DNA of 10,231 bases, taken from Dehalococcoidales bacterium. GTDB taxonomy: Bacteria > Chloroflexota > Dehalococcoidia > Dehalococcoidales > RBG-16-60-22. Made by a program: the position numbers and the translations under genes. The stretch spans positions 1-10,231 of the forward strand of contig DAOVRI010000054.1 in the NCBI GenBank assembly GCA_030628245.1. Reading direction: 5' to 3'. Below, piece after piece: positions 1 to 6,716 of the stretch. The first letter of the stretch is position 1; every line of letters starts with the position of its first letter. The notes below the pieces were generated by a model. It was not told where the DNA came from, made no database searches, and saw only the letters and a list, made by a program, of their open reading frames with translations.

Positions 1-51
1 GCCTGGCTCAGGCTGGACAAGGTCTGGGACAGAGAAAAGGATTCGTGTTAA
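1..51 (+). CDS. possible 3' end of an upstream gene (partial)
   Basis: Frame 1 is open from the window edge and reads AWLRLDKVWDREKDSC before a TAA stop. The charged, helix-like composition is compatible with the C-terminus of a protein, and the stop lies 21 bases before the next start, as expected in a packed operon. Only 16 codons are visible, too few to identify a family, and frame 3 is also open through this interval, so the call is tentative. Confidence 0.3.
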   Translation, partial: AWLRLDKVWDREKDSC

Positions 52-72
52 TACTTATAGAGGAGATGACAA

Positions 73-285
73 ATGCGTCGCGGCTGTATATCTTTAGGCG
101 AAATAAAATGTGATGAGTGCCAGAAACCCATCCCCTACCCCGCCCGCTACCTGGCCGTCAACGAGAAGGACGGCGTCGAGGATGAGGAGGGCGATACCCG
201 GCGCTACTGCCTTGAGTGCTGCCTCAAAAAAGGCTACGCTCACTACAAAGAAGAGAAAGGTGAGCGGGTGCTGACCTTTTTCTAG
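73..285 (+). CDS. small zinc-ribbon protein, function unknown
   Basis: This 70-residue protein has two cysteine pairs, C13-x2-C16 (CDEC) and C46-x2-C49 (CLECC), separated by about 30 residues. That is the layout of a structural zinc ribbon or treble clef. The middle (residues 31-44) is strongly acidic and the C-terminus is lysine/glutamate rich with a hydrophobic end. There is no signal peptide or membrane segment, so it should be cytoplasmic. The start is well supported: GAGGAG at 60-65 lies 7 bases before the ATG. It precedes metG by 33 bases on the same strand and is probably co-transcribed with it. A role in nucleic-acid or protein binding is possible, but the sequence does not show the partner. 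I do not recognise a named family. Confidence 0.8.
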   Translation: MRRGCISLGEIKCDECQKPIPYPARYLAVNEKDGVEDEEGDTRRYCLECCLKKGYAHYKEEKGERVLTFF

Positions 286-318
286 GCCGGTTATCTTACC
301 CCTCTCAAGGCATTTAGT

Positions 319-2064
319 ATGAGCGAGAGAATTTTCATCGGGGTCGCCTGGCCATACGCCAACGGCTCGCTTCACCTGGGACAGATTGCCGGATGCTATC
401 TACCGGCGGATATCTTTGCCCGCTACCACCGAACCAGAGGCAACGATGTTCTTATGGTATCCGGGTCTGACCAGCACGGCACCCCGATAACCATTAAAGC
501 CGAACAGGAAGGCAAGACCCCGGCGGAGATAGCCGGTTTTTACCAGACAGAGTTCCTCGACTGCTGGCAGAAGCTGGGTATTACCTTCGACCTGTTCACC
601 ACTACCGGCACCGAGAACCATGCCGAGGTGGCGCAGGATATTTTCCTGAAGTTGCTTCAAAAGGGCTACCTGTATAAAAACACCGTGTCCCAGTTGTATT
701 GCCCGAAGTGTCAGCGCTTCCTGCCTGACCGCTATGTCGAAGGCGTTTGTCCCTCCTGTAATTCTTCCGGGGCCAGGGGCGACCAGTGTGAAGTCTGCGG
801 CAAGCCGCTGAACCCCACGGAATTGATAGACCCCCGCTGCCGTGTCTGCGGTACCACCCCGGTATTAAAAGACTCGGAGCACTTTTTTCTGAAGCTGAGC
901 GACTTCCAGGACAGGCTGGAAAAGTGGGTGGAGAAGCAGGGTCAATGGAAACCGAATGTTTACGGTCTGACGACGCGCTACCTGAAAGAAGGACTCAGGG
1001 ATAGAGCGATTACCAGAGATATCGAATGGGGCGTGCCGGTGCCGGTCGAAGGCTTCGAAGATAAGCGCATCTATGTCTGGTTTGAAGCCGTTATCGGCTA
1101 CCTCTCGGCCTCCAAGGAGTGGGCAAAGCTTCAAGCGAAACCGGAGAAGTGGCGCGACTTCTGGCAGGGCGACGGCAAGAGCTATTACTTCATCGGCAAG
1201 GATAATATCCCCTTCCACACCCTTATCTGGCCGGCCATGTTGCTCGGTTACGAAGGCCTGGCCCTGCCCCACGACGTGCCGGCCAACGAGTTCCTGACGA
1301 TTGAAGGCAGGAAAATTTCCACCAGCAGGAACTGGGCGGTCTGGCTGCCCGACTATCTAGAACGCTATGACCCCGACCCTCTGCGCTATATACTCTCCAT
1401 CAATATGCCGGAAACCAGCGATACCGATTTTTCCTGGCGCGAGTTCGTCCGCCGCAATAACGACGAGCTGGTGGCCACCTACGGCAACCTGGTGAACCGG
1501 GTACTGACCTTCGTCTACCGTAATTTCGACGGGTGTGTGCCGGAACATAGTAAATATATCGAGATTCGCGAATATCTCGGTGACCTTGATAAGAACTTGA
1601 GTAAAGACCATATTATAATAGACATCCAACCAGCCGGCCAAGATATGAGCGGGGGTGTAATCGAAGATGCTAAAAATTATCTTTTCAGAGAAGCAGGTTA
1701 CCGTCTATCCAAATGCAATTTTAAACAAGCGTTGTCGAATATTATGATGTTTGCTCAGGAAACAAACCAATACCTTGATAGAAAATCCCCATGGAAAATG
1801 ATTAAGGAGGACAGGCAGGCGGCGGCTGATTCCCTGTATGTAGCTCTTTACGCCATTTCCTGCCTGAAGACAGCCATGTACCCCTTCCTGCCCTTCAGCT
1901 CCCAGAAAGTGCATGAGTATCTCGGTTTTGATGGAAATGTAGAAGACTATGGCTGGCAACCGCAATCGCTGCCGCCGGGCCAGAAACTGCGGGAACCGCA
2001 GCCCCTGTTTACCAAACTCGACGAGAGTATCATAGACGAGGAGACAAAACGCATTGGAACTTAG
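319..2064 (+). CDS. metG: methionyl-tRNA synthetase
   Basis: Class I aminoacyl-tRNA synthetase that charges tRNA-Met with methionine in the cytoplasm. The Rossmann catalytic domain has the HIGH-equivalent HLGQ at residues 19-22 and the KMSKS-equivalent KISTS at 332-336. The connective-peptide insert holds four CxxC knuckles (C128/C131, C144/C147, C157/C160, C174/C177), typical of the zinc-binding type with two knuckle pairs, as in E. coli. The helical anticodon-binding domain follows to the end. At 581 residues it lacks the C-terminal tRNA-binding (EMAP-II-like) domain found on longer MetG proteins. ATG 319 is preceded by AAGG at 307-310, a modest Shine-Dalgarno. The stop overlaps the start of the polyprenyl synthase. 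Odd feature: nucleotides about 1561-1800, within the anticodon-binding domain, are markedly AT-rich (about 39% GC by hand count, against roughly 60% in a sampled line near 1261) and seem to include some extra residues compared with what I expect of the family. Confidence 0.97.
   Translation: MSERIFIGVAWPYANGSLHLGQIAGCYLPADIFARYHRTRGNDVLMVSGSDQHGTPITIKAEQEGKTPAEIAGFYQTEFLDCWQKLGITFDLFTTTGTENHAEVAQDIFLKLLQKGYLYKNTVSQLYCPKCQRFLPDRYVEGVCPSCNSSGARGDQCEVCGKPLNPTELIDPRCRVCGTTPVLKDSEHFFLKLSDFQDRLEKWVEKQGQWKPNVYGLTTRYLKEGLRDRAITRDIEWGVPVPVEGFEDKRIYVWFEAVIGYLSASKEWAKLQAKPEKWRDFWQGDGKSYYFIGKDNIPFHTLIWPAMLLGYEGLALPHDVPANEFLTIEGRKISTSRNWAVWLPDYLERYDPDPLRYILSINMPETSDTDFSWREFVRRNNDELVATYGNLVNRVLTFVYRNFDGCVPEHSKYIEIREYLGDLDKNLSKDHIIIDIQPAGQDMSGGVIEDAKNYLFREAGYRLSKCNFKQALSNIMMFAQETNQYLDRKSPWKMIKEDRQAAADSLYVALYAISCLKTAMYPFLPFSSQKVHEYLGFDGNVEDYGWQPQSLPPGQKLREPQPLFTKLDESIIDEETKRIGT
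2038..2044 (+). promoter_or_regulatory. ribosome binding site fixing a TTG start
   Basis: GAGGAGA inside the last codons of metG sits 9 bases before the TTG at 2054. No in-frame ATG occurs before the catalytic domain begins, so this site is the main reason to accept the TTG start. It implies that translation of the synthase is coupled to metG. Confidence 0.7.
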
Positions 2065-3016
2065 GCAGATTTACGCACCCGTTCAGAAAGATTTAATCAG
2101 GGTAAGGGACACGTTGAAGTCCATCAGCCATGTTGATTATGCCTGGCTGGCGGAACAGCTGAGCTACGTGGTCAAGGAAACCGGCAAGGGAATCAGGCCG
2201 GCGCTCACCCTGCTTTCCGGCAAGTCCTACGAGTATAACCTTGCCTACCTGCTGTCGATGGCGGTTTCCGTCGAGCTGATGCATACCGCCACCCTCATCC
2301 ACGATGATGCCATCGACAAGGCTTTAACACGCCGGGGCCAGGCCACGATTAACAGCATATGGGGCGACGAGATAGCCATACTCATGGGCGACTACCTGTT
2401 CGCCAAGGCCGGAGAGTCCGTAGCGGACACCCAGACGCTTCGTGTCATCAAGCTCTTCTCACAGACCCTGGCGACCATTTCCAACGGCGAAATAGGCCAG
2501 TTCCGCGGGGCATTCAGGTTGAACCAGAGTCGCGAAAACTACTTCCAGCGTATCTACAATAAAACCGCCTCCCTGTTCTCCCTTTCAACACAGTCGGGCG
2601 CCATTTTATGCGAGGCGCCGGAAGAGGCAGTGACGGTAATGAAAGGTTACGGCGACAACCTGGGCATCGCCTTTCAAATCGTTGACGACATCATGGACTT
2701 CACCAGCACCGAGGAAGCCATGGGCAAGCCGGTGGGCTCGGACCTGACCCAGGGTACGCTCACGCTGCCGGCCATGCTGCTCCTGGAACGCTACCCGGAC
2801 AATAACCCGGTCGCAAGACTGTTCGAGACCGGAGATAAAAGCAACCTGGCTAAAGCGATTGAAATGGTACTCAACTCCACGATTATTGACGACTGCTATA
2901 AAACAGCATCGGAATACTGTAAAAAGGCCTGCCAGAATCTGAATCTACTTCCGGATACTGTCAGCCGTCAGTCGTTGTATGCTCTGGCCGAGTACGTTAT
3001 CAAGCAGGGAACTTAG
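2054..3016 (+). CDS. trans-polyprenyl diphosphate synthase (long-chain type)
   Basis: This 320-residue all-alpha prenyltransferase condenses isopentenyl diphosphate onto an allylic primer to make a polyprenyl diphosphate, normally used for quinone side chains. Visible signatures are the GKGIRPAL substrate-binding segment, the first aspartate-rich motif D84-D-A-I-D88 and the second motif D211-D-I-M-D215. The residues before the first motif (MHTATLIHDD) are small (A79, T80) rather than aromatic, which in this family goes with long products such as octaprenyl or longer; exact chain length cannot be read from the sequence. It starts at TTG within the last 11 bases of metG and is probably translationally coupled. 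The gene ends 15 bases from the end of the convergent moaE with no terminator between them. No ubiA- or men-type quinone gene is visible here. Confidence 0.93.
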   Translation: MELRQIYAPVQKDLIRVRDTLKSISHVDYAWLAEQLSYVVKETGKGIRPALTLLSGKSYEYNLAYLLSMAVSVELMHTATLIHDDAIDKALTRRGQATINSIWGDEIAILMGDYLFAKAGESVADTQTLRVIKLFSQTLATISNGEIGQFRGAFRLNQSRENYFQRIYNKTASLFSLSTQSGAILCEAPEEAVTVMKGYGDNLGIAFQIVDDIMDFTSTEEAMGKPVGSDLTQGTLTLPAMLLLERYPDNNPVARLFETGDKSNLAKAIEMVLNSTIIDDCYKTASEYCKKACQNLNLLPDTVSRQSLYALAEYVIKQGT

Positions 3017-3031
3017 CGCCTTAAGCCGACT

Positions 3032-3436
3032 CTACTCCCCCGTCCACACACTGCCGTCCTGGTAGGTCTCTCTTTTGGCGGTCGGTAGTTTCTCTTTAAA
3101 ACGGTCAATAGCAAATTGAACGGCCGCCAGTCCTTCTTCACGGTGAGCTGCCGCTATCGCCACCACGAGGTTGATATCGCCTACTTTCAGCTTGCCTACC
3201 CGGTGGTAAATGGCCACGTTATTTACCGGCCACCTCTGCTTTATCTCCCCGGCTATTTCCCTCAATCTGTCCCCGGCCTTACCGTCGGTATCCTCGTACT
3301 CTACCGAAAGGACCGGCTTGCCGCGGGAATTATCACGAATCAGGCCGACATAGGTCACCACGCAACCGCTACCGGGTGTCGCGGCTTGGTTAACCACCAG
3401 TTCCGGGGATATAGGCTTATCCGTGATTTGAATCAT
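3032..3436 (-). CDS. moaE: molybdopterin synthase catalytic (large) subunit
   Basis: MoaE transfers sulfur from thiocarboxylated MoaD to precursor Z (cPMP), making molybdopterin for the molybdenum/tungsten cofactor in the cytoplasm. The 134-residue length is normal. Recognisable family blocks are the VGLIRD segment with R34, the LSVEYE strand, HRVGKLKVGD at 78-87, AAAHREEG at 96-102 and the C-terminal FKEKLPTAKRE. K114 and K121 correspond to the two active-site lysines of the E. coli enzyme (K119, K126). The usual P-I-W-K is P-T-A-K here, a mild deviation. The ATG at 3436 has GAGGT about 5 bases upstream. The gene lies 65 bases downstream of ftsH on the same strand, and no clear promoter is seen in the gap. 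No moaD lies next to it, so the small subunit must be encoded elsewhere. Confidence 0.93.
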   Translation of the reverse strand: MIQITDKPISPELVVNQAATPGSGCVVTYVGLIRDNSRGKPVLSVEYEDTDGKAGDRLREIAGEIKQRWPVNNVAIYHRVGKLKVGDINLVVAIAAAHREEGLAAVQFAIDRFKEKLPTAKRETYQDGSVWTGE

Positions 3437-3478
3437 GCTGACCTCAGAATGTGAAGAAACACTGACCTAAATATGACA

Positions 3479-3490
3479 GTATAGCTATAC
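3479..3490. repeat. 12-bp perfect palindrome between ftsH and moaE
   Basis: GTATAGCTATAC is its own reverse complement and lies just past the ftsH stop, in the 65-base gap before moaE. There is no T-run, so it is not a typical intrinsic terminator. It could be an operator-like dyad or chance in an AT-rich gap. Confidence 0.5.
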
Positions 3491-3501
3491 CCAGACTATT
3501 T

Positions 3502-5445
3502 CTAATCAGATGGGGCTGGCGTCTGTTTCGGGACGAGCCTGGGTACCGCCGGGACTTTCTTAGGTTTGGCTACCCTCTCGCCTTCGGCGACGGGTTTCAC
3601 CGGTGCCGGTATGGTCGTTTTCTTAACCTTAATTTTAGGCCCCGGAACGGCGAGTTTCTCAAATACTTTCTCCAGTTCCTTACCCTCGAGAGTCTCGCAT
3701 TTAATCAGCTTCTCGGCAAGAGCCTGGAGTTTCGACCGGTTATCGGTCAGCACTTTTATGGCTGTGCTGTAGGCTTCATTAATAAGTCTGTTAACCTCCC
3801 GGTCAATTTCCAAGGATGTTCTCTCGCTGTAATCCTTTTGCTCGGAGATTTCACGGCCGAGGAAGACCATCTCCTGCTTGTTCCCGAAGGTTCGCGGCCC
3901 TAGCTTATCACTCATGCCATAGGAGGTTACCATCCTTTTGGCAAGATCGGTTGCAACCTCAATATCGCTACCCGGCCCGGTTGTTCTCTCATTAAAGATT
4001 ATTTCCTCAGTTGCATGACCCGCCAGCAAAGTGGCCAGACTATCTTTGTATTGAGAGCGAGTGTGCAGATACCTGTCCTCCGCCGGCATCTGTTTGGTGT
4101 AGCCCAGAGCCATCCCACGAGCCACTATGGAGATTTTATGCACCGGGTCAGCGTTGGGCAGTATCCTGGCCACGAGGGCGTGTCCGGCTTCGTGATAGGC
4201 AATGACTTCCTTTTCCTCGGGGTTTATCTTGCGACTCTTCCGCTCGGGACCAGCAATCACCCTGTCCACGGACTCCTCAAGCTCTTCCATACCTATGGAC
4301 TTCTTATCACGCCTGGCTGCCAGAATGGCCCCTTCATTGACCAGATTGGACAGGTCGGCACCGCTGAAACCTACCGTCCCCTTGGCCAGAGTTTCCAGAT
4401 TAACTGACCTGCCAAGCGGTTTACCGTTGGTGTGCACCTTGAGAATCGCCAGCCTTCCGCTGATATCTGGCAGGTCCAACATTACCCGCCGGTCGAAGCG
4501 GCCGGGACGGAGCAAAGCGGGGTCGAGGATATCCGGTCGGTTGGTAGCCGCGATAACGATAACACTGGTATTGGTATCAAAGCCGTCCATCTCCACCAGA
4601 ATCTGGTTGAGTGTCTGCTCGCGCTCGTCGTGGCTGCCACCCAGTCCGGTGCCGCGCTGGCGGCCGACGGCATCAATCTCGTCAATAAAGATAAGGCATG
4701 GTGTATTACGCTTGGCCTGGTCGAAAAGGTCGCGCACCCTGGAGGCGCCGACGCCGACAAACATTTCGACAAACTCACTGCCGCTGATGGAGAAGAAGGG
4801 AACATCGGCTTCACCGGCTGCCGCCCTGGCCATTAACGTCTTGCCGGTGCCGGGGGGCCCTATGAGCAACACGCCTTTGGGGATACGCGCTCCCAGAGTC
4901 TGGAACTTCTCCCGCGCCTTCAAGAATTCCACCACTTCCTGCATATCCTGCTTGGCTTCTTCCACGCCGGCGACATCGGCAAAGGTGACCGTGGCCCGGT
5001 TGGCCGGGAAAAGCCGTGCCCGGCTGCGGCCGAAGCTCATGGCCTGGCTGTTAGCCCCACGCGCCTGCCGGAACAGGAAGAACAGCAGCGCCCCAAAAAT
5101 CAGAAGCGGTAAGAAGTTTATCAGCAGTCCGCCCCAGTTAATCCCACCCGATGCTTTTATTTCAAAACCACCGTCAGGGAGTTTAAGTCCGAGTTCCTGG
5201 AGGTCAACCACGGTAAGATTACCTATGGCTGTTTCCAGCTCTTTCCCTTCGAGAGTAGTTATGAGCAGCGTTTCCTCGTCAACCATAATCTCGCTTATCT
5301 CCTTGTTCTGTGACATGGTGATAGCCTGACTCAGCGGGATTTCTTCCGGTTCACTGGAGCCCGGCATCAGGAAGGAAAAAAGGAGGATAGCCGCCAGTAA
5401 AATTACGATGTATATTAAACTATTACGCTTCCAACTCGATTTCAT
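3502..5445 (-). CDS. ftsH: ATP-dependent zinc metalloprotease FtsH
   Basis: Membrane-anchored AAA+ protease that unfolds and degrades damaged membrane proteins and selected soluble regulators, working as a hexamer with its active sites in the cytoplasm. Order of parts: transmembrane helix 1 (about residues 9-26), an extracytoplasmic loop, helix 2 (about 105-126), the AAA domain with Walker A GPPGTGKT (196-203), pore motif F229-V-G, Walker B LIFIDE (251-256) and the second region of homology TNRPDILDPALLRPGRFDRR (301-320) with its arginine fingers. The M41 peptidase domain has HEAGH (418-422) and the third zinc ligand D494 in GPGSDIE. All catalytic residues are present. After about residue 600 there is a 45-residue lysine/proline/valine-rich tail, probably disordered. 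ATG 5445 has GAGG 7 bases upstream and an extended -10 promoter. Length of 647 is normal. It is transcribed towards moaE and away from the unknown gene at 5673. Confidence 0.98.
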   Translation of the reverse strand: MKSSWKRNSLIYIVILLAAILLFSFLMPGSSEPEEIPLSQAITMSQNKEISEIMVDEETLLITTLEGKELETAIGNLTVVDLQELGLKLPDGGFEIKASGGINWGGLLINFLPLLIFGALLFFLFRQARGANSQAMSFGRSRARLFPANRATVTFADVAGVEEAKQDMQEVVEFLKAREKFQTLGARIPKGVLLIGPPGTGKTLMARAAAGEADVPFFSISGSEFVEMFVGVGASRVRDLFDQAKRNTPCLIFIDEIDAVGRQRGTGLGGSHDEREQTLNQILVEMDGFDTNTSVIVIAATNRPDILDPALLRPGRFDRRVMLDLPDISGRLAILKVHTNGKPLGRSVNLETLAKGTVGFSGADLSNLVNEGAILAARRDKKSIGMEELEESVDRVIAGPERKSRKINPEEKEVIAYHEAGHALVARILPNADPVHKISIVARGMALGYTKQMPAEDRYLHTRSQYKDSLATLLAGHATEEIIFNERTTGPGSDIEVATDLAKRMVTSYGMSDKLGPRTFGNKQEMVFLGREISEQKDYSERTSLEIDREVNRLINEAYSTAIKVLTDNRSKLQALAEKLIKCETLEGKELEKVFEKLAVPGPKIKVKKTTIPAPVKPVAEGERVAKPKKVPAVPRLVPKQTPAPSD

Positions 5446-5485
5446 ACTACGCCTCTATTTAAGAAACCATCCCTTTATTACCTTA

Positions 5486-5494
5486 ATTATACCA
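5486..5494 (-). promoter_or_regulatory. extended -10 promoter for ftsH
   Basis: On the minus strand this reads TGGTATAAT, a consensus -10 hexamer with the TGn extension. No good -35 lies 16-18 bases upstream, as is common for extended -10 promoters. Transcription would start near 5479, giving a leader of about 34 bases that includes the GAGG ribosome binding site. The surrounding DNA is AT-rich. Confidence 0.6.
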
Positions 5495-5592
5495 TAAAAA
5501 TTGTTAAAGAATAGCTAAGATACCATGATTATGCTGAATTACCTGCCGGACGGGGATAAGAGGCACGGCCATAGATGCTCACGAAAAGAACA

Positions 5593-5621
5593 TTGACAAC
5601 ATGCCATAACCTGATTATAGT
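5593..5621 (+). promoter_or_regulatory. near-consensus sigma-70 promoter for the gene at 5673
   Basis: A perfect -35 TTGACA (5593-5598) is followed after exactly 17 bases by TATAGT (5616-5621), one mismatch from the consensus -10. Transcription would start near 5628, about 45 bases before the start codon. It points away from the ftsH promoter, making 5446-5672 a divergent regulatory region. I see no clear operator dyad between the two promoters (5495-5592). Confidence 0.7.
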
Positions 5622-5662
5622 GTCAGTAAATATATCGTACTGCAATAAAAGATAACCTCAAT

Positions 5663-5667
5663 GGAGG
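5663..5667 (+). promoter_or_regulatory. ribosome binding site that decides the start at 5673
   Basis: GGAGG lies 5 bases before the ATG at 5673. An in-frame ATG at 5661 overlaps this site and has no Shine-Dalgarno of its own, so the second ATG is the likelier start. The protein then begins MNAV rather than MEVAMNAV. Confidence 0.75.
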
Positions 5668-5672
5668 TAGCA

Positions 5673-6656
5673 ATGAACGCGGTTACGGAACCAACGGAGA
5701 TTAAATCACTGCCCAGGTTAAATACTCGCGGCGCCGACGACCTTTTCATCTGTTCCTCCAGCTTTGAAGAGAGGTGCCTTTCCAGTTCTGCTACCATGGG
5801 TGTCGACTTCCTGACGAAGTATGCCGTCATCTTTAACGTCGAGGAACCCCTCTATAAGAAACAGGTAGAAAAGAACATGTTCCGACTTCAAACCGAGCTG
5901 CGGAAAAAGACCACGGAGGGTATCTTCGTCATTTCCTGCCAGCGGGAAAACCCCGTGGACGGGATACAGCAGATGGCGAATATCCTGAAACAGTGCAAAC
6001 TGAATACCGACGGCGGGCCCTTTGTTACCGTCGATATCAGCGGCTTTACCAAGATATACCTGCTGGAACTATTACACTTCCTGGTAATAGAAAGGGAACT
6101 GGGCATACCGCGCCTGCTTCACACCACCCAGCGATACCTGCCCACCAAGTTGACCCGCGGCATCGAGCAGATTACCACCATGCCCAATTACTTCGGCAGC
6201 CCCGCCATGGACAAGGAAACGGCGCTGGTTATATTCCTCGGATTCGAGCCGGAGCGGGCCCTGGCGATATGGAAGCAGTATAACCCGGCCAGGACAATTG
6301 CGTTGATAACCAATCCCCCGCGTACCGGCAATCCCGATTACCTTAAATACGCCCGGCAGAACAATGCCGACCTGCTCTCGAAGTCATCGGTAGAGGTTAG
6401 AGACGTGCCGGCGGATAATCCTTACGCCGTCAAGACGGTACTGGAAGCCATTTACGATGAGACCAAGGACTCATTCAACATGGTCATCGGGCCATTCGGG
6501 ACGAAGCCCCAGGTCGTGGGCGTATTCCTGTTCTGTAAGGAGCACCGCAAAGTACAGGTGATTTATTCCTTCCCGGCGACGTACACGAGGTCTTACCTGC
6601 AACGCCAGCCCGGCGCCACGCTGTTACTGCCCGTTGCCCCCGGGGCGACGGTATAG
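5673..6656 (+). CDS. unknown protein with two tandem Rossmann-like modules
   Basis: I do not recognise a named family. The 327-residue product is soluble, with no signal peptide or membrane helix. It seems to contain the same alpha/beta module twice (about residues 24-152 and 183-305). The halves match block by block: LFICSSSFEERC with LVIFLGFEPERA (F31-E-E-R34 and F191-E-P-E-R195), YAVIFNVEEP with TIALITNPPR, IFVISCQRENP with VEVRDVPADNP, VDISGFTK with VIGPFGTK, and RLLHTTQ with VIYSFPATYT. Each hydrophobic stretch looks like a buried beta strand followed by a loop with polar or charged residues, as in nucleotide- or ligand-binding folds. A nucleotide-sensing role (CARF- or SAVED-like) is one speculative reading, with no effector domain seen; an enzyme is equally possible. 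The gene stands alone under its own strong promoter. Base composition resembles its neighbours. Confidence 0.85.
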   Translation: MNAVTEPTEIKSLPRLNTRGADDLFICSSSFEERCLSSSATMGVDFLTKYAVIFNVEEPLYKKQVEKNMFRLQTELRKKTTEGIFVISCQRENPVDGIQQMANILKQCKLNTDGGPFVTVDISGFTKIYLLELLHFLVIERELGIPRLLHTTQRYLPTKLTRGIEQITTMPNYFGSPAMDKETALVIFLGFEPERALAIWKQYNPARTIALITNPPRTGNPDYLKYARQNNADLLSKSSVEVRDVPADNPYAVKTVLEAIYDETKDSFNMVIGPFGTKPQVVGVFLFCKEHRKVQVIYSFPATYTRSYLQRQPGATLLLPVAPGATV

Positions 6657-6701
6657 CGGCTGGAGAACCTCCACCCCGGGATTCCCAGTGCTTTACTTAC
6701 G

Positions 6702-6716
6702 GTAGCTTTAAGCTAC
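6702..6716. terminator. possible weak hairpin between convergent genes
   Basis: GTAGCTT and AAGCTAC form a perfect 7-base inverted repeat around a single T (in practice a 5-6 bp stem with a small loop) at the stop codon of the exported-protein gene and 45 bases past the stop of the gene at 5673. It is placed where a shared terminator would be expected, but no proper T-run follows on either strand, so termination is uncertain. A second small stem, TGGAG-AAC-CTCCA, lies at 6661-6673. Confidence 0.3.

Noticed and set aside
3478..3506. Possible promoter for moaE (TTAGAA ... TATACT, minus strand)
   Set aside because: The -35 match is only four of six and the -10 has no TGn extension, so it was not called; co-transcription with ftsH is equally plausible.
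4202..5329. 375-codon plus-strand open frame
   Set aside because: It lies wholly antisense to ftsH, is very serine/arginine/proline rich as reverse-strand reads of GC-rich genes are, and has no protein-like motif or ribosome binding site. The minus-strand FtsH is unmistakable.
5495..5592. Search for an operator dyad or small RNA between the divergent promoters
   Set aside because: I found no convincing inverted repeat, no terminator-like hairpin and no ORF with a ribosome binding site in this stretch.
5661..5672. Upstream ATG as the start of the unknown gene
   Set aside because: This ATG overlaps the GGAGG that is correctly spaced for the ATG at 5673 and has no ribosome binding site of its own.
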